64,000 bases of DNA from Crossiella sp. CA-258035 (GCF_030064675.1 NZ_CP116413.1:5178001-5242000); one strand, 5' to 3'; shown: positions 49,101 to 57,287, counted from the stretch's first letter. The notes: a model not told the origin generated them from the sequence alone. Translations and numbers: made by a program.

Positions 49101-51960
49101 CATAGGTGTAGGTCCAGTCCAGTGGCGGGTCGCCGAGTTTGCCCGGTGGGGTGCTGACCTTGATGACGTGGTGGTTCTCCCACTCGAGGTGGATGGCGCG
49201 GCCGCTGACCTTGTTCCGGATGGCGAAGATCTGCCCGTCCTGGTATTCGAGCTGTTCGGTCAGGCCTGCCGGATCGGTGATCTCAGTCAGCCGACCGGTG
49301 GCGCTGAACACCCACCTGCTCGCCGAGGCGTCCCGCAGGGTGTAGGTGGCTGCGCTGGAGTCGTGCACCAGCGTCGCGTTCTGCCCCATCGGCGGGGCGA
49401 AGGACCCGTTGTGGTTCTGGCCGAAACGCACCTGCCTGCCGCTGGGATAGGTGAGCACGATGTTGCCCGACCCGTCCTCGTCCTTGTTCAGGCGCATGTC
49501 CAGGCGTGAAGCCCAGCCCGCGCCGAAGGCGGTGTTCCGCCGGGGATCGAGGCTGTTGTAGGTGCGGGTGATGGTCAGGTTGGGACCGATCGTGGGCACC
49601 GCGGCGTCGGTGCTGGCGGTGGAGTAGTTGCCCACCTGCGGGTCCAGGCCGGGCGCCTCGCCGGCGTTGGCGGCGCCGGCCAGGTGCGAGGTGATCTGCG
49701 GCTGCGGCACGCGGGTGGTCAGCGCGAGTGGGCCGATCCAGTCAGGCGTGGGATCCCAGGTGTCGTGCACCTTCACCCACCAGTAGTAGGTCTTGCTCCA
49801 TTCCAGCAGACCGGCGGGCGGCGTCCATGCCTGGCGCGGGAGCCAGTCGGTCTCGTGGCAGCCCTGGGTACGTTCAGGGTTGGCGCACAACTGGAACTTG
49901 TACTTGAAACCGTTGCCAGGCCAGTTGTCCGAGTCGTTCGGCTCGGCGAACAGGGTGGGGGTGAGTGACTCGACCACGCCGCCGGTGCCCGGCTGCTGGT
50001 AGTTGGAGCCGGGCGGCACGTTGCGCACTGTCAGCTCGAAGGTGCCGTAGGGAACCTTGTGCTCGACGAAGAAGTCGCGGTCACTGGGGTCCCACATGGT
50101 GAGGAACACCTTGTAGGTGTCCGGCTGGATCCGGGCGATCGGCACGTCGAAGACAACGGTGCCGGAGGGGCCCACATCGTGCGCCGGTTTGAAGACCGGT
50201 GAGGTCTGCCGGAACTCGTCACCCTTCTTGATCATGAAACGGAACCCGTAGCCACCGTTCGGGGTCCAGGTGGCCGTGCCCCGATTGGTGGCCACGACCC
50301 GCAACCGGCCCTCGCGCGCGTTGTCCGGCACGGTCACGTCAGTGACCTCGAACGTGGCGCCCTGCGGCGCGTAGCTGACATCCAGGTACGGCCGGTTGGT
50401 GGCGACCGGGCCGTTGTAGGAGTGGAAGCGCTTGGCCGCGGCGCTGTCCCGCTCGTTGGCCGCGCGCAGGCTCAGACCGTGGAAGCGGCCGGGATTGTGG
50501 GCCCAGCTGGTGACGGTGTCGGCATCGAGTGGGAAGACCACCCGGGCCGGACCGCATCCGTTGGCGCCGTGCGCGAAGCTCTGGGTGGCCAGCGCCCGTC
50601 CCACGGCCGGTCCCGGCCAGCGCAGATCCGCGCCGCGCCAGGGCTGGTCGACCTCGAACAGGGTGGCCGGGCGAGGCGAGCAGCTCGGCGACCACGTGTT
50701 GTCCAGCACCAGCGAGGCGCCGAGGATGTAGTGGTTGCGCAGTTGTGCGCCGAGCTTGCTGAAGTGCAGATAAGAGCGGGAGATCGTCCGCCCACCGTCG
50801 GGTGAGCCGATCTTGAGCGACGCGGTTTCACTGCGGTCGCCGTTGGACTGCACGTAGCCGTCGTCCTCGTCCACCTCCAGCTTGCGGTCGAAGGTCGGGT
50901 CGACGGTGACCGGGAAGGCACGGCCGGGAGCACGCAGCCACGCCTGGTCCAGTTCCAGGGTCAACACCCAGTTCCCCGCGCCGATCTCGCGCACCGCGTA
51001 GCGCACCCCGGTTGAGCGTGCGCCCTCGCCGGTGGCGGCATCGATCCGGGAATCGACCATGAAGCCTGCCGGGATCTGCGCGCGCACCTTGCCCGAGTTG
51101 TCCAGCAGCGCGACCTCACCGGATTCCGCACGCAGTTCCGGACGCAACCCCTTGAGCCGCAGGGCAAACTCGTAGGTAGATGACGCCGACGCCGAGTGCA
51201 GGACGAGGTCCTCCTTCACCCCGGTCGCGGTCGCGGACAAGCGCAGGTCGACCCCGGGTCGCACCGCCGGATAGGTGATTGAGTTGTCCTGGACCTGGCC
51301 GGCAACTGAGGCCGCACCAGTGAGCTGGAAGGAGATGACATGCTCCGGATCCAGTTCGATCCGAGCGAGATCGGCGGCGTCACTGCCGCGCGCCAAGCTT
51401 GTCCGCTGCGGAGTGGCCACCGGCCGTAGCCGGGACTCACCGTCCGGGACGAGTTTGAGGTCGATCGGGGCGAACGAGCCATCCTGCTGGCGAACGTGGG
51501 CGGGACCGTTGTGGATCCGCAGTGTCTTGCTGCCACCAGCGTGCTGGAAAGTCTGGGTGTTCTCGGTCCGGTCGGCCGGCAACTCGGTGGCCTTGTCCAC
51601 GGGCGGCTGCACTGGATCGGGCCGGGTCACCACTGGGTTGCGCAACTGCTTCTGGCTTTGTTCGGGGCGACGGATCTGCGGCGGCGCTTCCGCCTTGTCC
51701 GGGACGGCGTTGGCGGGCCGGACAACCGCCCGGTCGCCCAGCTTGGCCTGCGCACGGCTGGCCTCGACTGAGCTGGGGGTCACCGGATCCGCGTCGGCGC
51801 GATGCTGGCGTGGCGCGCTGGTCGAAGCACCCGCCGGCCACCAGGGCGAGGATTCCCCCGCAGCCGGGAAACTCGCCGAACCGCCCATCTGGGCAATCAA
51901 CGCGACTGACAGCAGAAATGCCATAGGCACGACAAAAAGCCGCGCGCGAACAAAGCGCAC
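43114..51960 (-). CDS. RHS-repeat polymorphic toxin with C-terminal DNA/RNA endonuclease
   Basis: A protein of about 2948 residues with signal peptide VRFVRARLFVVPMAFLLSVA. It has a DNRLRE-like region, FN3/LamG-like domains, a LamG laminin domain (about 1080-1250), then some 40 YD repeats (Y-D-x-x-G-R/N-x-x). The core ends with the RHS signature LDPFGKTLST...YGNANPIGHSDPSGHF. After an Ala-rich helix and a poly-Gly linker, the last 200 residues carry a nuclease tip: MVKGHLVAHMFFGTHERKN and KIVPLYGKVNS-like pattern, matching the R/KGH-x-x-A...N core of Endonuclease_NS_2 (His2857). The GTG start has GGGGGG upstream. The SUKH gene follows at once. Confidence 0.93.
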   Translation of the reverse strand: MRFVRARLFVVPMAFLLSVALIAQMGGSASFPAAGESSPWWPAGASTSAPRQHRADADPVTPSSVEASRAQAKLGDRAVVRPANAVPDKAEAPPQIRRPEQSQKQLRNPVVTRPDPVQPPVDKATELPADRTENTQTFQHAGGSKTLRIHNGPAHVRQQDGSFAPIDLKLVPDGESRLRPVATPQRTSLARGSDAADLARIELDPEHVISFQLTGAASVAGQVQDNSITYPAVRPGVDLRLSATATGVKEDLVLHSASASSTYEFALRLKGLRPELRAESGEVALLDNSGKVRAQIPAGFMVDSRIDAATGEGARSTGVRYAVREIGAGNWVLTLELDQAWLRAPGRAFPVTVDPTFDRKLEVDEDDGYVQSNGDRSETASLKIGSPDGGRTISRSYLHFSKLGAQLRNHYILGASLVLDNTWSPSCSPRPATLFEVDQPWRGADLRWPGPAVGRALATQSFAHGANGCGPARVVFPLDADTVTSWAHNPGRFHGLSLRAANERDSAAAKRFHSYNGPVATNRPYLDVSYAPQGATFEVTDVTVPDNAREGRLRVVATNRGTATWTPNGGYGFRFMIKKGDEFRQTSPVFKPAHDVGPSGTVVFDVPIARIQPDTYKVFLTMWDPSDRDFFVEHKVPYGTFELTVRNVPPGSNYQQPGTGGVVESLTPTLFAEPNDSDNWPGNGFKYKFQLCANPERTQGCHETDWLPRQAWTPPAGLLEWSKTYYWWVKVHDTWDPTPDWIGPLALTTRVPQPQITSHLAGAANAGEAPGLDPQVGNYSTASTDAAVPTIGPNLTITRTYNSLDPRRNTAFGAGWASRLDMRLNKDEDGSGNIVLTYPSGRQVRFGQNHNGSFAPPMGQNATLVHDSSAATYTLRDASASRWVFSATGRLTEITDPAGLTEQLEYQDGQIFAIRNKVSGRAIHLEWENHHVIKVSTPPGKLGDPPLDWTYTYDGDRLTKACAPGQTTKCTVYGYESGSRYRSSVLDDRPKGYWRMYDPQNGKLANVAARKDGADAAAFHGLSFTADGAAAGSQDGSATFSGDVSYLTLPEKLTTETMSASVELWFKTTQDGVLAGYGDQPFPGGTDKAQSTPLLYVGTDGLLYGGFTMRDLEGARQVITKDKVNDGRWHHVVLSAAIDRQKLYLDGVEQGEIRGTIDHRNQRHLTIGAGRGHGWPATNGADFHFSGQIDEVAVYTRALGALAAKQHHAVAQETYQLTSIELPENKRVFAKLTYDNTRERVATLRDNVGRSWQLDPPVANDATKTVLLRAPTGYGDRVFTFDADNGGRLTKREHAGHSRSYEYNKEGFGSAVVDENNLRTTTTTDTRGNVLSRTSCRAEKSCNTQYFSYYPPTEGNPLDPRADKPRSSADARSTDDKDTRYRTTFDYDTAGRLITTTRPAPHGVGAPVTETRVYSTGSEAATDAGTIPPGLVIKETGRRAQPTTYGYRRNGDLAEVVTPSQLRTRFDYDWAGRKISQTLSGLSSGTFGTTTYTYTPAAQVETVTAPEVLNPITGKIHAQRTTYRYDADGNVVETTLSDTLPTEQGGTAPRRTEYTFDQHNRPKTSTFANGAVETRSYAAEGLEIAVTDVSGLTWTSRFDSEGRLKIRTATGKGANPEDPAADGLLRHEANTYDPAGRLFESIDAMGRRTRHTYYDDGLLASSTRMQVDDGTGARRDVPVEQRAYDPAGNLTEQSTAGGVKTTHTYDAAGYLSSSTLDPDKLRRTTSHRRDGDGNITRTERSGTAEPNRVEAVSFTYDPANLVSREDAETNANGSVVSRVFHRDERGLVVREQDRRSWFTYRGYDAAGRLSTTTEPTVDVWENGQLRREVAPETTNGYNAFGELTQVRDARGGVTASEFDSMGRRTGITQPAYTPPGGTPITPTTRTEYDNAGNPRTVTDQAGKVTTNTYDPYGRVLSTTLPAVGPMPSTTETRYYSNGQPRETTDPTGALKQFTYDDFDRLRTITVAERHPGPLAFFTTRNGYDDAGNLVSITRPEGQQTTLTYNAAGEVLSRTDPTKRTWRYSYDDAGRQRTETDPKELTTQTSFDHIGRSYRTSHLFGGAELRAWTMRHDPRGNVLEKITPEGRRTTFSYDALDRMLTQTEYAEQGKTIGTSFGYDAAGNRTRLVDGNGNITLYTFNSWGLAESVIEPATDTAREPADRTWTTSYNALGKANKITAPGGVVRERTYDAQGQLTTETGTGAEVATTTREFGHDPAGRLVRITGVAGETTYRYDDRGNILESQGAAGNATFRYHGNGTLAERTDAAGKATFTHDGADRLSTVFDPLTGRTVEYGYDQVGRQVYKADQLVTPKLTQRMYYDELGRMTADNVESVDGVGGPVQVRMGVEYTYDNDDQVKTKTTNNRNEITTNSYTYDGATRLKSWTTGGTTTAYEWDDAGNRTKAGADTFTYDQRNRLLTGAGATHTYTARGTKASTTDNGRTKTYGFDAFDRMVTSGTAKYGYDSLDRVTDRDGVKFQYLGTTNEAVSDGNRLITRLPDGNPLADRGSAAAANTARLLYTDRHGDVTGRYLNVAMTGHRTLDPFGKTLSTTGDVSPLGYQGDWTDQDSGEVNMTARWYSPSTGNFLSRDDWTLDPMPSAAANRFAYGNANPIGHSDPSGHFVWAIPFLPGLLQAAAALAAAAAAALLAAAAAITLVREATRAQTGTLEGTRAGTATGTRAGGVPPPNKCLFIKCPEGGGGGGGGGGGGGGKGGGGKGGGGGSGIRIPRPDPDWLKNSKTVLQVLSAGDTVVDQLSETSAASVLTEMYDPSGMYIDQSIRISQEEPDGHWSKPNADRTDWDDDDCHSGRVGHRIAYAPLDAQGRAVGAVACIVKTRGEPRREPEPPAGFVRGQGMVKGHLVAHMFFGTHERKNIVPLYGKVNSPLMLNEVENKVKKMLKGGPVYYRVKPIYGIDPYIPEQVEIEARAKSGVNCFIVLANDGRVAGQRGGC
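43796..43881. repeat. GGN (poly-Gly) microsatellite in the RHS linker
   Basis: A run of GGN codons encodes about 14 Gly, Lys, 4 Gly, Lys and 5 Gly between the RHS core and the nuclease tip. It is a flexible linker and a likely slippage or recombination point at the tip boundary. Confidence 0.8.
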
Positions 51961-52569
51961 GTGTTGTTCCCCCCTCACCGCGCCGCATTGCTGCGGCAGT
52001 GAACCATGCGGATGGCACCCTCACACAAAACGAAGATCAACACTAGCGAAGTGACACCGACCACAGCGAAAGCAGACGAAGACACCCATCCGGCCTATCT
52101 CGTCGACGCGACGGAGCAGATCGATGTAACGCTAGGGCAACTTCAGACGATTTAACAAAATTGATCGCGCTGCAGAACCACCGATGATGACTCTGTCTCA
52201 GTCCTCTGTAGGTTCAACGACCACTCGACGGCCTTCCAAGCATCTCTTCTCGCCATGACCCAACTCGGAATGTTCCTCGTCGGCACGATCTTCGTAATCT
52301 GCGCTTCGGCACCCATTTGGCTTCGGTGACCTGGAGTTCGTCGATGCGGGATGGGCGCCGTCCCTGCTGGAACTACCACACCGGGTTTGGCCTGAAAGAA
52401 GCGAGCACCGGACCGCCGACACCCCTACTACGACCCCGACGCGAGCCTGCCGGAGCCCGGATTTCGGATTCCGGACCGATCAGTCCAACACTCTCGCACA
52501 GCAATAGGAAGGACTCGCCGTCGAATCCATAGACACCGGTTGTCACCATTCCGCGCGCCGGACCTCGCC
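51961..52569. other. Low-GC intergenic region upstream of the RHS gene
   Basis: It contains the RHS promoter (minus strand) near 51980-52150 and decayed gene copy 3 at 52256-52474. No intact gene was seen; short frames lack coding bias. Confidence 0.55.
52256..52474 (+). pseudogene. Decayed small gene, copy 3
   Basis: The block starts with MTQLGMFLVGTIFVICASAP (hydrophobic) and stops early. It then resumes in shifted frames with WNYHTGFGL and sequence equivalent to DRRYPYYDP and SLPE of copy 1. The stretch from about 52360 to 52455 aligns with 5180-5275. A deletion between two CCGGAG hexamers has then joined it directly to the downstream hairpin (52450-52474), removing the last 15 codons. 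Confidence 0.45.
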
Positions 52570-52971
52570 TCACGCCACGGCGGTCCCCTCCAGCTCCACC
52601 ATCAGGCCGGGGATCGCCAACCGTGTCACCCCGAGCATCGTGGTGGCCGGGGCGACCCCGGCGGCGGCCAGTCGCGAGGCCAGCACGCCGTAGTGCGGGA
52701 ACAGCAGGTCGACGTCAGTCGTGTAGACGTTGAGCCGGACCAGGTTCGCCAGGGACATGTCGGCTGCGCCGAGGACGGCCTCCAGGTTGTCCAGGGTCAG
52801 CGCCAGCTGTGCCGCCATGTCACCGGCGTGCTGGGGCTGGCCGTCCTCGCTCATCGCGGTCTGCCCGGAGCAGTACAGGGTCCGGGTGTGCCCGGAGACC
52901 AGCTCGCCCTGGTTGTACCCCATGTCCACCGACCACTGCCACGGGTTGACCGCCGTTCGCTGCACTGCCAC
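52570..52971 (-). CDS. RidA/YjgF-family protein
   Basis: A 133-residue protein with the trimeric RidA fold: LVSGHTRTLYCSGQTAMSED, AGDMAAQLALTLDNLEAVLG, then LVRLNVYTTDVDLLFPHY. Family members deaminate reactive enamines or imines from PLP enzymes, or act as more specialised hydrolases. The usual Arg at about 105 (I-P-x-x-R) is not obvious (TTMLGVTRLAIPGLMVELEG), so the activity could differ. It is divergent from the WYL regulator, which may control it. Confidence 0.88.
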   Translation of the reverse strand: MAVQRTAVNPWQWSVDMGYNQGELVSGHTRTLYCSGQTAMSEDGQPQHAGDMAAQLALTLDNLEAVLGAADMSLANLVRLNVYTTDVDLLFPHYGVLASRLAAAGVAPATTMLGVTRLAIPGLMVELEGTAVA

Positions 52972-53065
52972 TTCAGCTCCATCTGGTTCATCGAGGTGCT
53001 CTGTCGCGATGAACCTGTCACCGAATCACGACATCCTTTGTCGTGTATTCCGCTACGGTTTTCGT

Positions 53066-54043
53066 GTGCGCGCCGACCGGTTGGTCTCACTGGTGTTGCT
53101 GCTGCGCCAGCGCGGCCGGCTGTCCGCGGCCACGCTGGCCCGCGAGCTGGAGGTGTCCACCCGCACCGTGCTGCGCGACATCGAGGCGCTGTCCGCGGCC
53201 GGTGTTCCGGTCTACGCCGAGCGCGGCAGGCACGGCGGTTTCGCCCTGTTGCCCGGTTTCCACACCGAGCTCACCGGGCTGAACCACGACGAGGCGCTCG
53301 CGCTGCTGGTGGCCGGATCGCGGCGCGGCGCGCAGGTGTTCGGTCTCGGTTCGGCGCTGGCCTCGGCCATGCTCAAGGTGGTGGACGCGCTGCCGGAAGG
53401 CCATCGGGACACCGCGGCCGGGGTGGCCGAGCGGTTCCTCATCGACCCGGAGACCGACCTGCTCGCCCGTCGCGTGGTCGCCGAGGAGGCGCCGGACACC
53501 GTGGTGGCCGAGGTCCGGCGCGCGGTGTTCGCCGGGCACAAGCTGCGCATCCACTACGCGGCCACCGGCCAGGCGCCGCGGTGGCGCACGGTGGATCCGA
53601 TCGGCCTGGTCACCGTCCGCGAGCAGGGCTACCTGCTGGCCACCAGGGCTGGCGCGGAGCGCACCTATCGGCTGTCCCGGGTGCTGGCCGCCGAGGCGCT
53701 CGCCGAACCCGCGGAACGAGCGGACCGGGTCGACCTGGACCGGGCCTGGCGGGAACGCAGCACGCGGTTCCGCACCGGCGGCGACCGGGTCGCCGTGCTG
53801 GCCAGGGTGAACCCGGCGCGGCGGGAGGAGCTGGCGGGCACCGCGCTTGCCATCCACACCGAGGAAGCCGACGCGGACGGCTGGCTGCGGCTGGAGGTGA
53901 CCTTCCAGGACGCACGGCACGCCGAATGGGCTCTGTGGCAACTCGGCACGGACGCGGACGCCCTTGCCCCACAATGGTTGCGCGCCCGGCTGCGGGACCG
54001 TGCCGTCGCGATCGCCAGCCGCTACACCGCGGGAGCGGGCTAG
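53066..54043 (+). CDS. WYL-domain DeoR/HTH_11-type transcriptional regulator
   Basis: A 325-residue regulator. The N-terminal winged helix is VRADRLVSLVLLLRQRGRLS...LEVSTRTVLRDIEALSAAG, and the WYL domain (about 135-215) is followed by the WCX extension. Such proteins bind nucleotide or other ligands through WYL; many control nearby oxidoreductase or RidA genes. The GTG start has no Shine-Dalgarno sequence and only a TACGGT element just upstream, so a leaderless transcript is possible. It is divergent from ridA-like (95-bp gap) and converges on the next gene with a 4-bp stop overlap. Confidence 0.88.
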   Translation: MRADRLVSLVLLLRQRGRLSAATLARELEVSTRTVLRDIEALSAAGVPVYAERGRHGGFALLPGFHTELTGLNHDEALALLVAGSRRGAQVFGLGSALASAMLKVVDALPEGHRDTAAGVAERFLIDPETDLLARRVVAEEAPDTVVAEVRRAVFAGHKLRIHYAATGQAPRWRTVDPIGLVTVREQGYLLATRAGAERTYRLSRVLAAEALAEPAERADRVDLDRAWRERSTRFRTGGDRVAVLARVNPARREELAGTALAIHTEEADADGWLRLEVTFQDARHAEWALWQLGTDADALAPQWLRARLRDRAVAIASRYTAGAG

Positions 54044-56265
54044 TGCGGCCGGAGGCTGGCGAGCTTGCCGCGCACCTCCTCGGCCTGCGGATGCCTTCGA
54101 CTGTCCAAGAAGGACAGTGAGGATCGCCAGGACTCCCCCGCTGCCAACGGATCGCCCGAGGCCAGCTGGGTGTCGCCCAGGCGGTGCAGGCTGAGTGCGG
54201 CCTCGTGGCGGTTGCTCAGCTGGTGGAAGATGGTGATCGCGCGGTGGTAGTTCGCGGTGGCCTCGGTGTGCTCGCCCAGGCGGTGGTGGATGAAGGCGAG
54301 GCTGTCGTGCACCGCGGCCTCGGTGTTGCGGTCACCGATCTCGGTGGCCACCGCCAGGGCTTGCCGGCACAGGTCGAAGGCCCGGTCGTGCTCGCCGAGG
54401 TGCGCGCTGGTCCAGCCGAGGCCGTTGAGGCTGCTGGCCTGGCCCGGCCGGAACCCGGTCTGCCGGTACAGGGCGAGCGCCTGCTGGTGGTGGGTGACCG
54501 CACGCGGAAAGTCTTGCTGCTCCTGGTGAACCCAGGCCAGCGTCCGGTGCACGTAGGCCTGACCGGCCGGGTCGCCCAGCTCGCGGTACCGCTGGCCGGC
54601 CGCCTCGGCATGCTTGATCGACTCGGCATAGCGGCGCAACCGAAGGAACGCGTGGCCCAGCAGCCGGTGCACCACCGCCTGGGCCGCCCGGTCGCCGAGC
54701 CGGTCGGCCGCGTCCAGCGCGAGCAGCTGGGTCGCCACCCAGTCCGGCCAGAAACCGCGCAGCTGCAAGTACTTCGCCATCGCCCAGGCCAGTCGCCAGG
54801 TGCGGGAGTGCCAGTTCTGGTCCCGCGTTTGGTGCACGCAGGCGAGCAGCACCAGGCGCTCCTCGTCGAACCAGCGCATCGCCTGCGGGTAGTCGGCCGG
54901 TTCCCTGGGCTGGGCGTGCGGGCTCGGTTCCGGCAGGGTCACCTCTGCCCAGTGCGGGTGCAGCAGCTCGGCCGCGGCCCGCGCGGTGTGCAGGTAGTGG
55001 TCCAGAACCCGGTGCAGGCCCGGGTTCCGCTCCCCCTCGGGGTCGGGCAGCTCCGCCGCGTACACCCGGAGCAGGTCGTGGGCGTGGAACCGGCCCGGCC
55101 GGTGCCCGGCGAGCAGGCTCGCCCGCACCAGCTCGGCCATTGCCTTGCGCGCCTTGGCGAACGGGACTCCGGCCAGCGCGGCCGCGGCGTGGACGCCGAT
55201 GTCCGGCCCGGGATGCGCGCCCAGCAGGCGGAACAGCCGCGCGGCCGCAGGCCCGAGCTGCCGGTAGGACCAGGAGAACACCGCGCGCAGGTCCTGCTCA
55301 CCCGCGCCGAGCTCGAGCGCGTCCAGCCTGCCCCTGGCGTCCCGCAGCTCCTCGACCAGGTGCGCGCAGCCGGGCGAGTCGGCGGCGCGGGCCGCGACCA
55401 CGCTCAGCGCGAGCGGCAGCCCCGCGCACAGCCGGACCAGTTCGGCGACGGTGCCCGGCTGTGCGGCCACGCCCGGACCGGCCCGCTCGGCCAGCAGCGC
55501 CATGCCCTCCTCGACGGTGAACAGCTCCAGCGGGACGCGCTGCCCGCCCTCCTTGGCCACCAGCCCGTCCAGCCGGTCCCGGCTGGTGATCAGCACCGCG
55601 CAGCCGGAACCGCCCGGCAGCAGCGGCCGGACGTGCTCGGCGTCGCGGGCGTTGTCCAGCACGATGAGCATGCGGCGGTCGGCGAGCAGGCTGCGGTACA
55701 GCGCGGCCCGCGCGTCCGGCTCCTCCGGGATCGCCTCCGTCGCCAGGCCGAGGTCGCGGAGCACCCCGTGCAACGCCTGGCTGCTCTCCAGTGGCGACTG
55801 GGGGCCGAAGCCGCGCAGGCTCAGGTGCAGCTGCCCGTCCGGGAAGCCGGCCTGGATCCGGTGCGCCCAGTGCAGGGCGAGGGTGGACTTGCCGACGCCC
55901 GCGGTGCCGGTGATCGCGATGATCGTGGTGCTGTCGCGGGGCTTGGCGCGCACCGCGTCCAGCCGGGCCAGGTCCGCGCCGCGGCCCACGAGGTACGGCG
56001 GGTTCGCGGGGAGCTGGCGGGGCACGGGCCGCGCCCGGTTGCGGGCCGCGGCCGGTGGCGCCGGTCGCACCAGAGCGGCGAGCTTGTCGCCGGTGGCCAG
56101 TTCGTGGTCGCAGCGGCGGGCCAGCGCGACGGTGGGCGCCCGATGGCCGTTCTCGACCCGGCTGAGGTAGGCCACGCTGTAGTGCACCCGTTGCGCCAGT
56201 TCGCGCAGTGACCAGCCGGCGGCGATCCGGGCCTGTCGCAAACGCGCGCCAAAGACCTCGGCCAT
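54040..56265 (-). CDS. XRE-family HTH / NB-ARC / TPR regulator
   Basis: A 741-residue protein. N-terminal HTH (FGARLRQARIAAGWSLRELA...YLSRVENGHRAPT, 5-45), NB-ARC ATPase with Walker A GTAGVGKST (120-128) and Walker B RRMLIVLDNARDA, a helical ARC2-like region, then TPR repeats (about 470-720: AQAVVHRLLGHAFLRLRRYA, YVHRTLAWVHQEQQDF, ASSLNGLGWTSAHLGEHDRA). Related actinobacterial regulators integrate an unknown signal and control transcription near their gene. The divergent gene at 56405 (small secreted SH3-like protein) is the obvious candidate. GGGGGAGG precedes the ATG. Confidence 0.9.
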   Translation of the reverse strand: MAEVFGARLRQARIAAGWSLRELAQRVHYSVAYLSRVENGHRAPTVALARRCDHELATGDKLAALVRPAPPAAARNRARPVPRQLPANPPYLVGRGADLARLDAVRAKPRDSTTIIAITGTAGVGKSTLALHWAHRIQAGFPDGQLHLSLRGFGPQSPLESSQALHGVLRDLGLATEAIPEEPDARAALYRSLLADRRMLIVLDNARDAEHVRPLLPGGSGCAVLITSRDRLDGLVAKEGGQRVPLELFTVEEGMALLAERAGPGVAAQPGTVAELVRLCAGLPLALSVVAARAADSPGCAHLVEELRDARGRLDALELGAGEQDLRAVFSWSYRQLGPAAARLFRLLGAHPGPDIGVHAAAALAGVPFAKARKAMAELVRASLLAGHRPGRFHAHDLLRVYAAELPDPEGERNPGLHRVLDHYLHTARAAAELLHPHWAEVTLPEPSPHAQPREPADYPQAMRWFDEERLVLLACVHQTRDQNWHSRTWRLAWAMAKYLQLRGFWPDWVATQLLALDAADRLGDRAAQAVVHRLLGHAFLRLRRYAESIKHAEAAGQRYRELGDPAGQAYVHRTLAWVHQEQQDFPRAVTHHQQALALYRQTGFRPGQASSLNGLGWTSAHLGEHDRAFDLCRQALAVATEIGDRNTEAAVHDSLAFIHHRLGEHTEATANYHRAITIFHQLSNRHEAALSLHRLGDTQLASGDPLAAGESWRSSLSFLDSRRHPQAEEVRGKLASLRPH

Positions 56266-56404
56266 GCCTCCCCCTCGCCTCGTTGCCATTTTGCCAATCG
56301 GCCCGGACAACGGGCAACCTCTCCCGCTCAGACCGGCCGGAAGTGATGCTGAGATCGCCACCGGGGATTGCGGTGGACCAGCGGAAAAATACTTGGGAGT
56401 TCGT

Positions 56405-56725
56405 ATGAAGAAGGCCAGTCGTCTTCTCGTGGTCGGCCTGTTCGCCATGGCGAGCCTGGGGGTGGGCACCTTGTCGGCGAGTGCCGGAACGCCGAATGGG
56501 CCAAGCACGGCAGCCATTTCGACGCCCGCCGATGAGACGTATGGCTACTACGTGGTGACCGGCAAGAAGGGTGAGGTGTACGCCGACCCGGACAAGAACT
56601 CGCACCGGCAGTACGTGTTGCCGCAGGGCAGGGTGGTGCTCTGCTCGAACTGGCAGCAGAACGGTTTCCACAAGATCGGCACCAGCCAGTGGATCAAGCA
56701 CACCGACCTGGCGAAGATCGGCTGA
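56405..56725 (+). CDS. Small secreted SH3-like protein
   Basis: A 106-residue exported protein with signal peptide MKKASRLLVVGLFAMASLGV, cleaved near SASA. The mature part (YYVVTGKKGEVYADPDKNSH, VVLCSNWQQNGFHKIGTSQW, IKHTDLAKIG) follows the bacterial SH3b pattern, with one Cys. The ATG at 56405 has GGGAG at good spacing. It is divergent from the XRE-NB-ARC regulator with 139 bp between starts, so it may be its target. Cell-wall binding is possible but not shown. Confidence 0.75.
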   Translation: MKKASRLLVVGLFAMASLGVGTLSASAGTPNGPSTAAISTPADETYGYYVVTGKKGEVYADPDKNSHRQYVLPQGRVVLCSNWQQNGFHKIGTSQWIKHTDLAKIG

Positions 56726-56742
56726 TCACCCGGTGCCGCGAG

Positions 56743-56764
56743 GCCGCGGCCAGTCCGCCGCGGC
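56743..56764. terminator. Hairpin between convergent genes
   Basis: Two GCCGCGGC octamers (each self-complementary) flank CAGTCC between the stop at 56725 (plus) and the stop at 56771 (minus). Confidence 0.6.
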
Positions 56765-56770
56765 TTCGCC

Positions 56771-57232
56771 TCACCGCCGGTCCTCCCTGGTCAGCCAGAG
56801 CCGCCGCGGTCCGGCGCCGGCCGCGCCCAGCCGGTCGTCCCGGTTGCGCAGCAGGCAGTTCTGCAGCGAGAGGCAGCCGCAGCCGATGCAGTCGGTGAGC
56901 TTGTCCCGCAACCGGACGAGCTGGCTGATCCGCAGGTCCAGGTCCGCGTGCCAGCGCGCCGCGAGCTGCTCCCAGTCCTCCTGCGTCGGCGCGCGGTCCG
57001 CGGGCAGTTCGGACAGCGCCTCGCCGATCTCACGCAGCGGGATGCCGACCCGCTGGGCGACCCTGATGAGCGCGACCCGGCGCAGCGCGTGCCGAGGGAA
57101 CCGCCGCTGGTTGCCCGCCGTGCGTCTGCTGTTCAACAGGCCCTGCTCCTCGTAGAAGTGCAGCGCGGTGACGGTCACGCCAGCTCGCCGGGCGAGTTGG
57201 CCAATGGTCAGTTCGGCTTCCGGGTCCACCAC
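56771..57232 (-). CDS. soxR: SoxR-type MerR regulator with [2Fe-2S] cluster
   Basis: A 153-residue MerR-family activator. It has a winged helix (TIGQLARRAGVTVTALHFYE), a dimerisation helix and the SoxR cluster motif CIGCGCLSLQNC (Cys115, 118, 120, 126, the C-x2-C-x-C-x5-C pattern). Oxidation of the cluster by redox-active compounds switches the protein to activator. In actinomycetes SoxR usually controls efflux pumps and modifying enzymes for redox-active metabolites. The start is not certain: GTG 57232 is used, and 57229 is also possible. It is divergent from the MFS pump with a palindrome between. Confidence 0.88.
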   Translation of the reverse strand: MVDPEAELTIGQLARRAGVTVTALHFYEEQGLLNSRRTAGNQRRFPRHALRRVALIRVAQRVGIPLREIGEALSELPADRAPTQEDWEQLAARWHADLDLRISQLVRLRDKLTDCIGCGCLSLQNCLLRNRDDRLGAAGAGPRRLWLTREDRR

Positions 57233-57252
57233 CTGCGCAACTCTACCCCTTG

Positions 57253-57272
57253 ACCTCGGGTAAACCTGAGGT
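57253..57272. promoter_or_regulatory. SoxR-box-like palindrome
   Basis: ACCTCGGGT-AA-ACCTGAGGT is a 20-bp dyad with one mismatch. It matches the CCTCAAG...CTTGAGG layout of SoxR operators and lies between soxR and the MFS gene. TTGACC at 57250-57255 would be a -35 on the pump side, with the dyad in the spacer as in MerR-type promoters. Confidence 0.7.
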
Positions 57273-57287
57273 TTGAAGCTGTTCAGC

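Noticed and set aside
47530-49509. A 659-residue plus-strand open frame inside the RHS gene
   Set aside because: It is the mirror of YD-repeat codons; the repetitive Val/Gly/Arg pattern is a codon-shadow effect.
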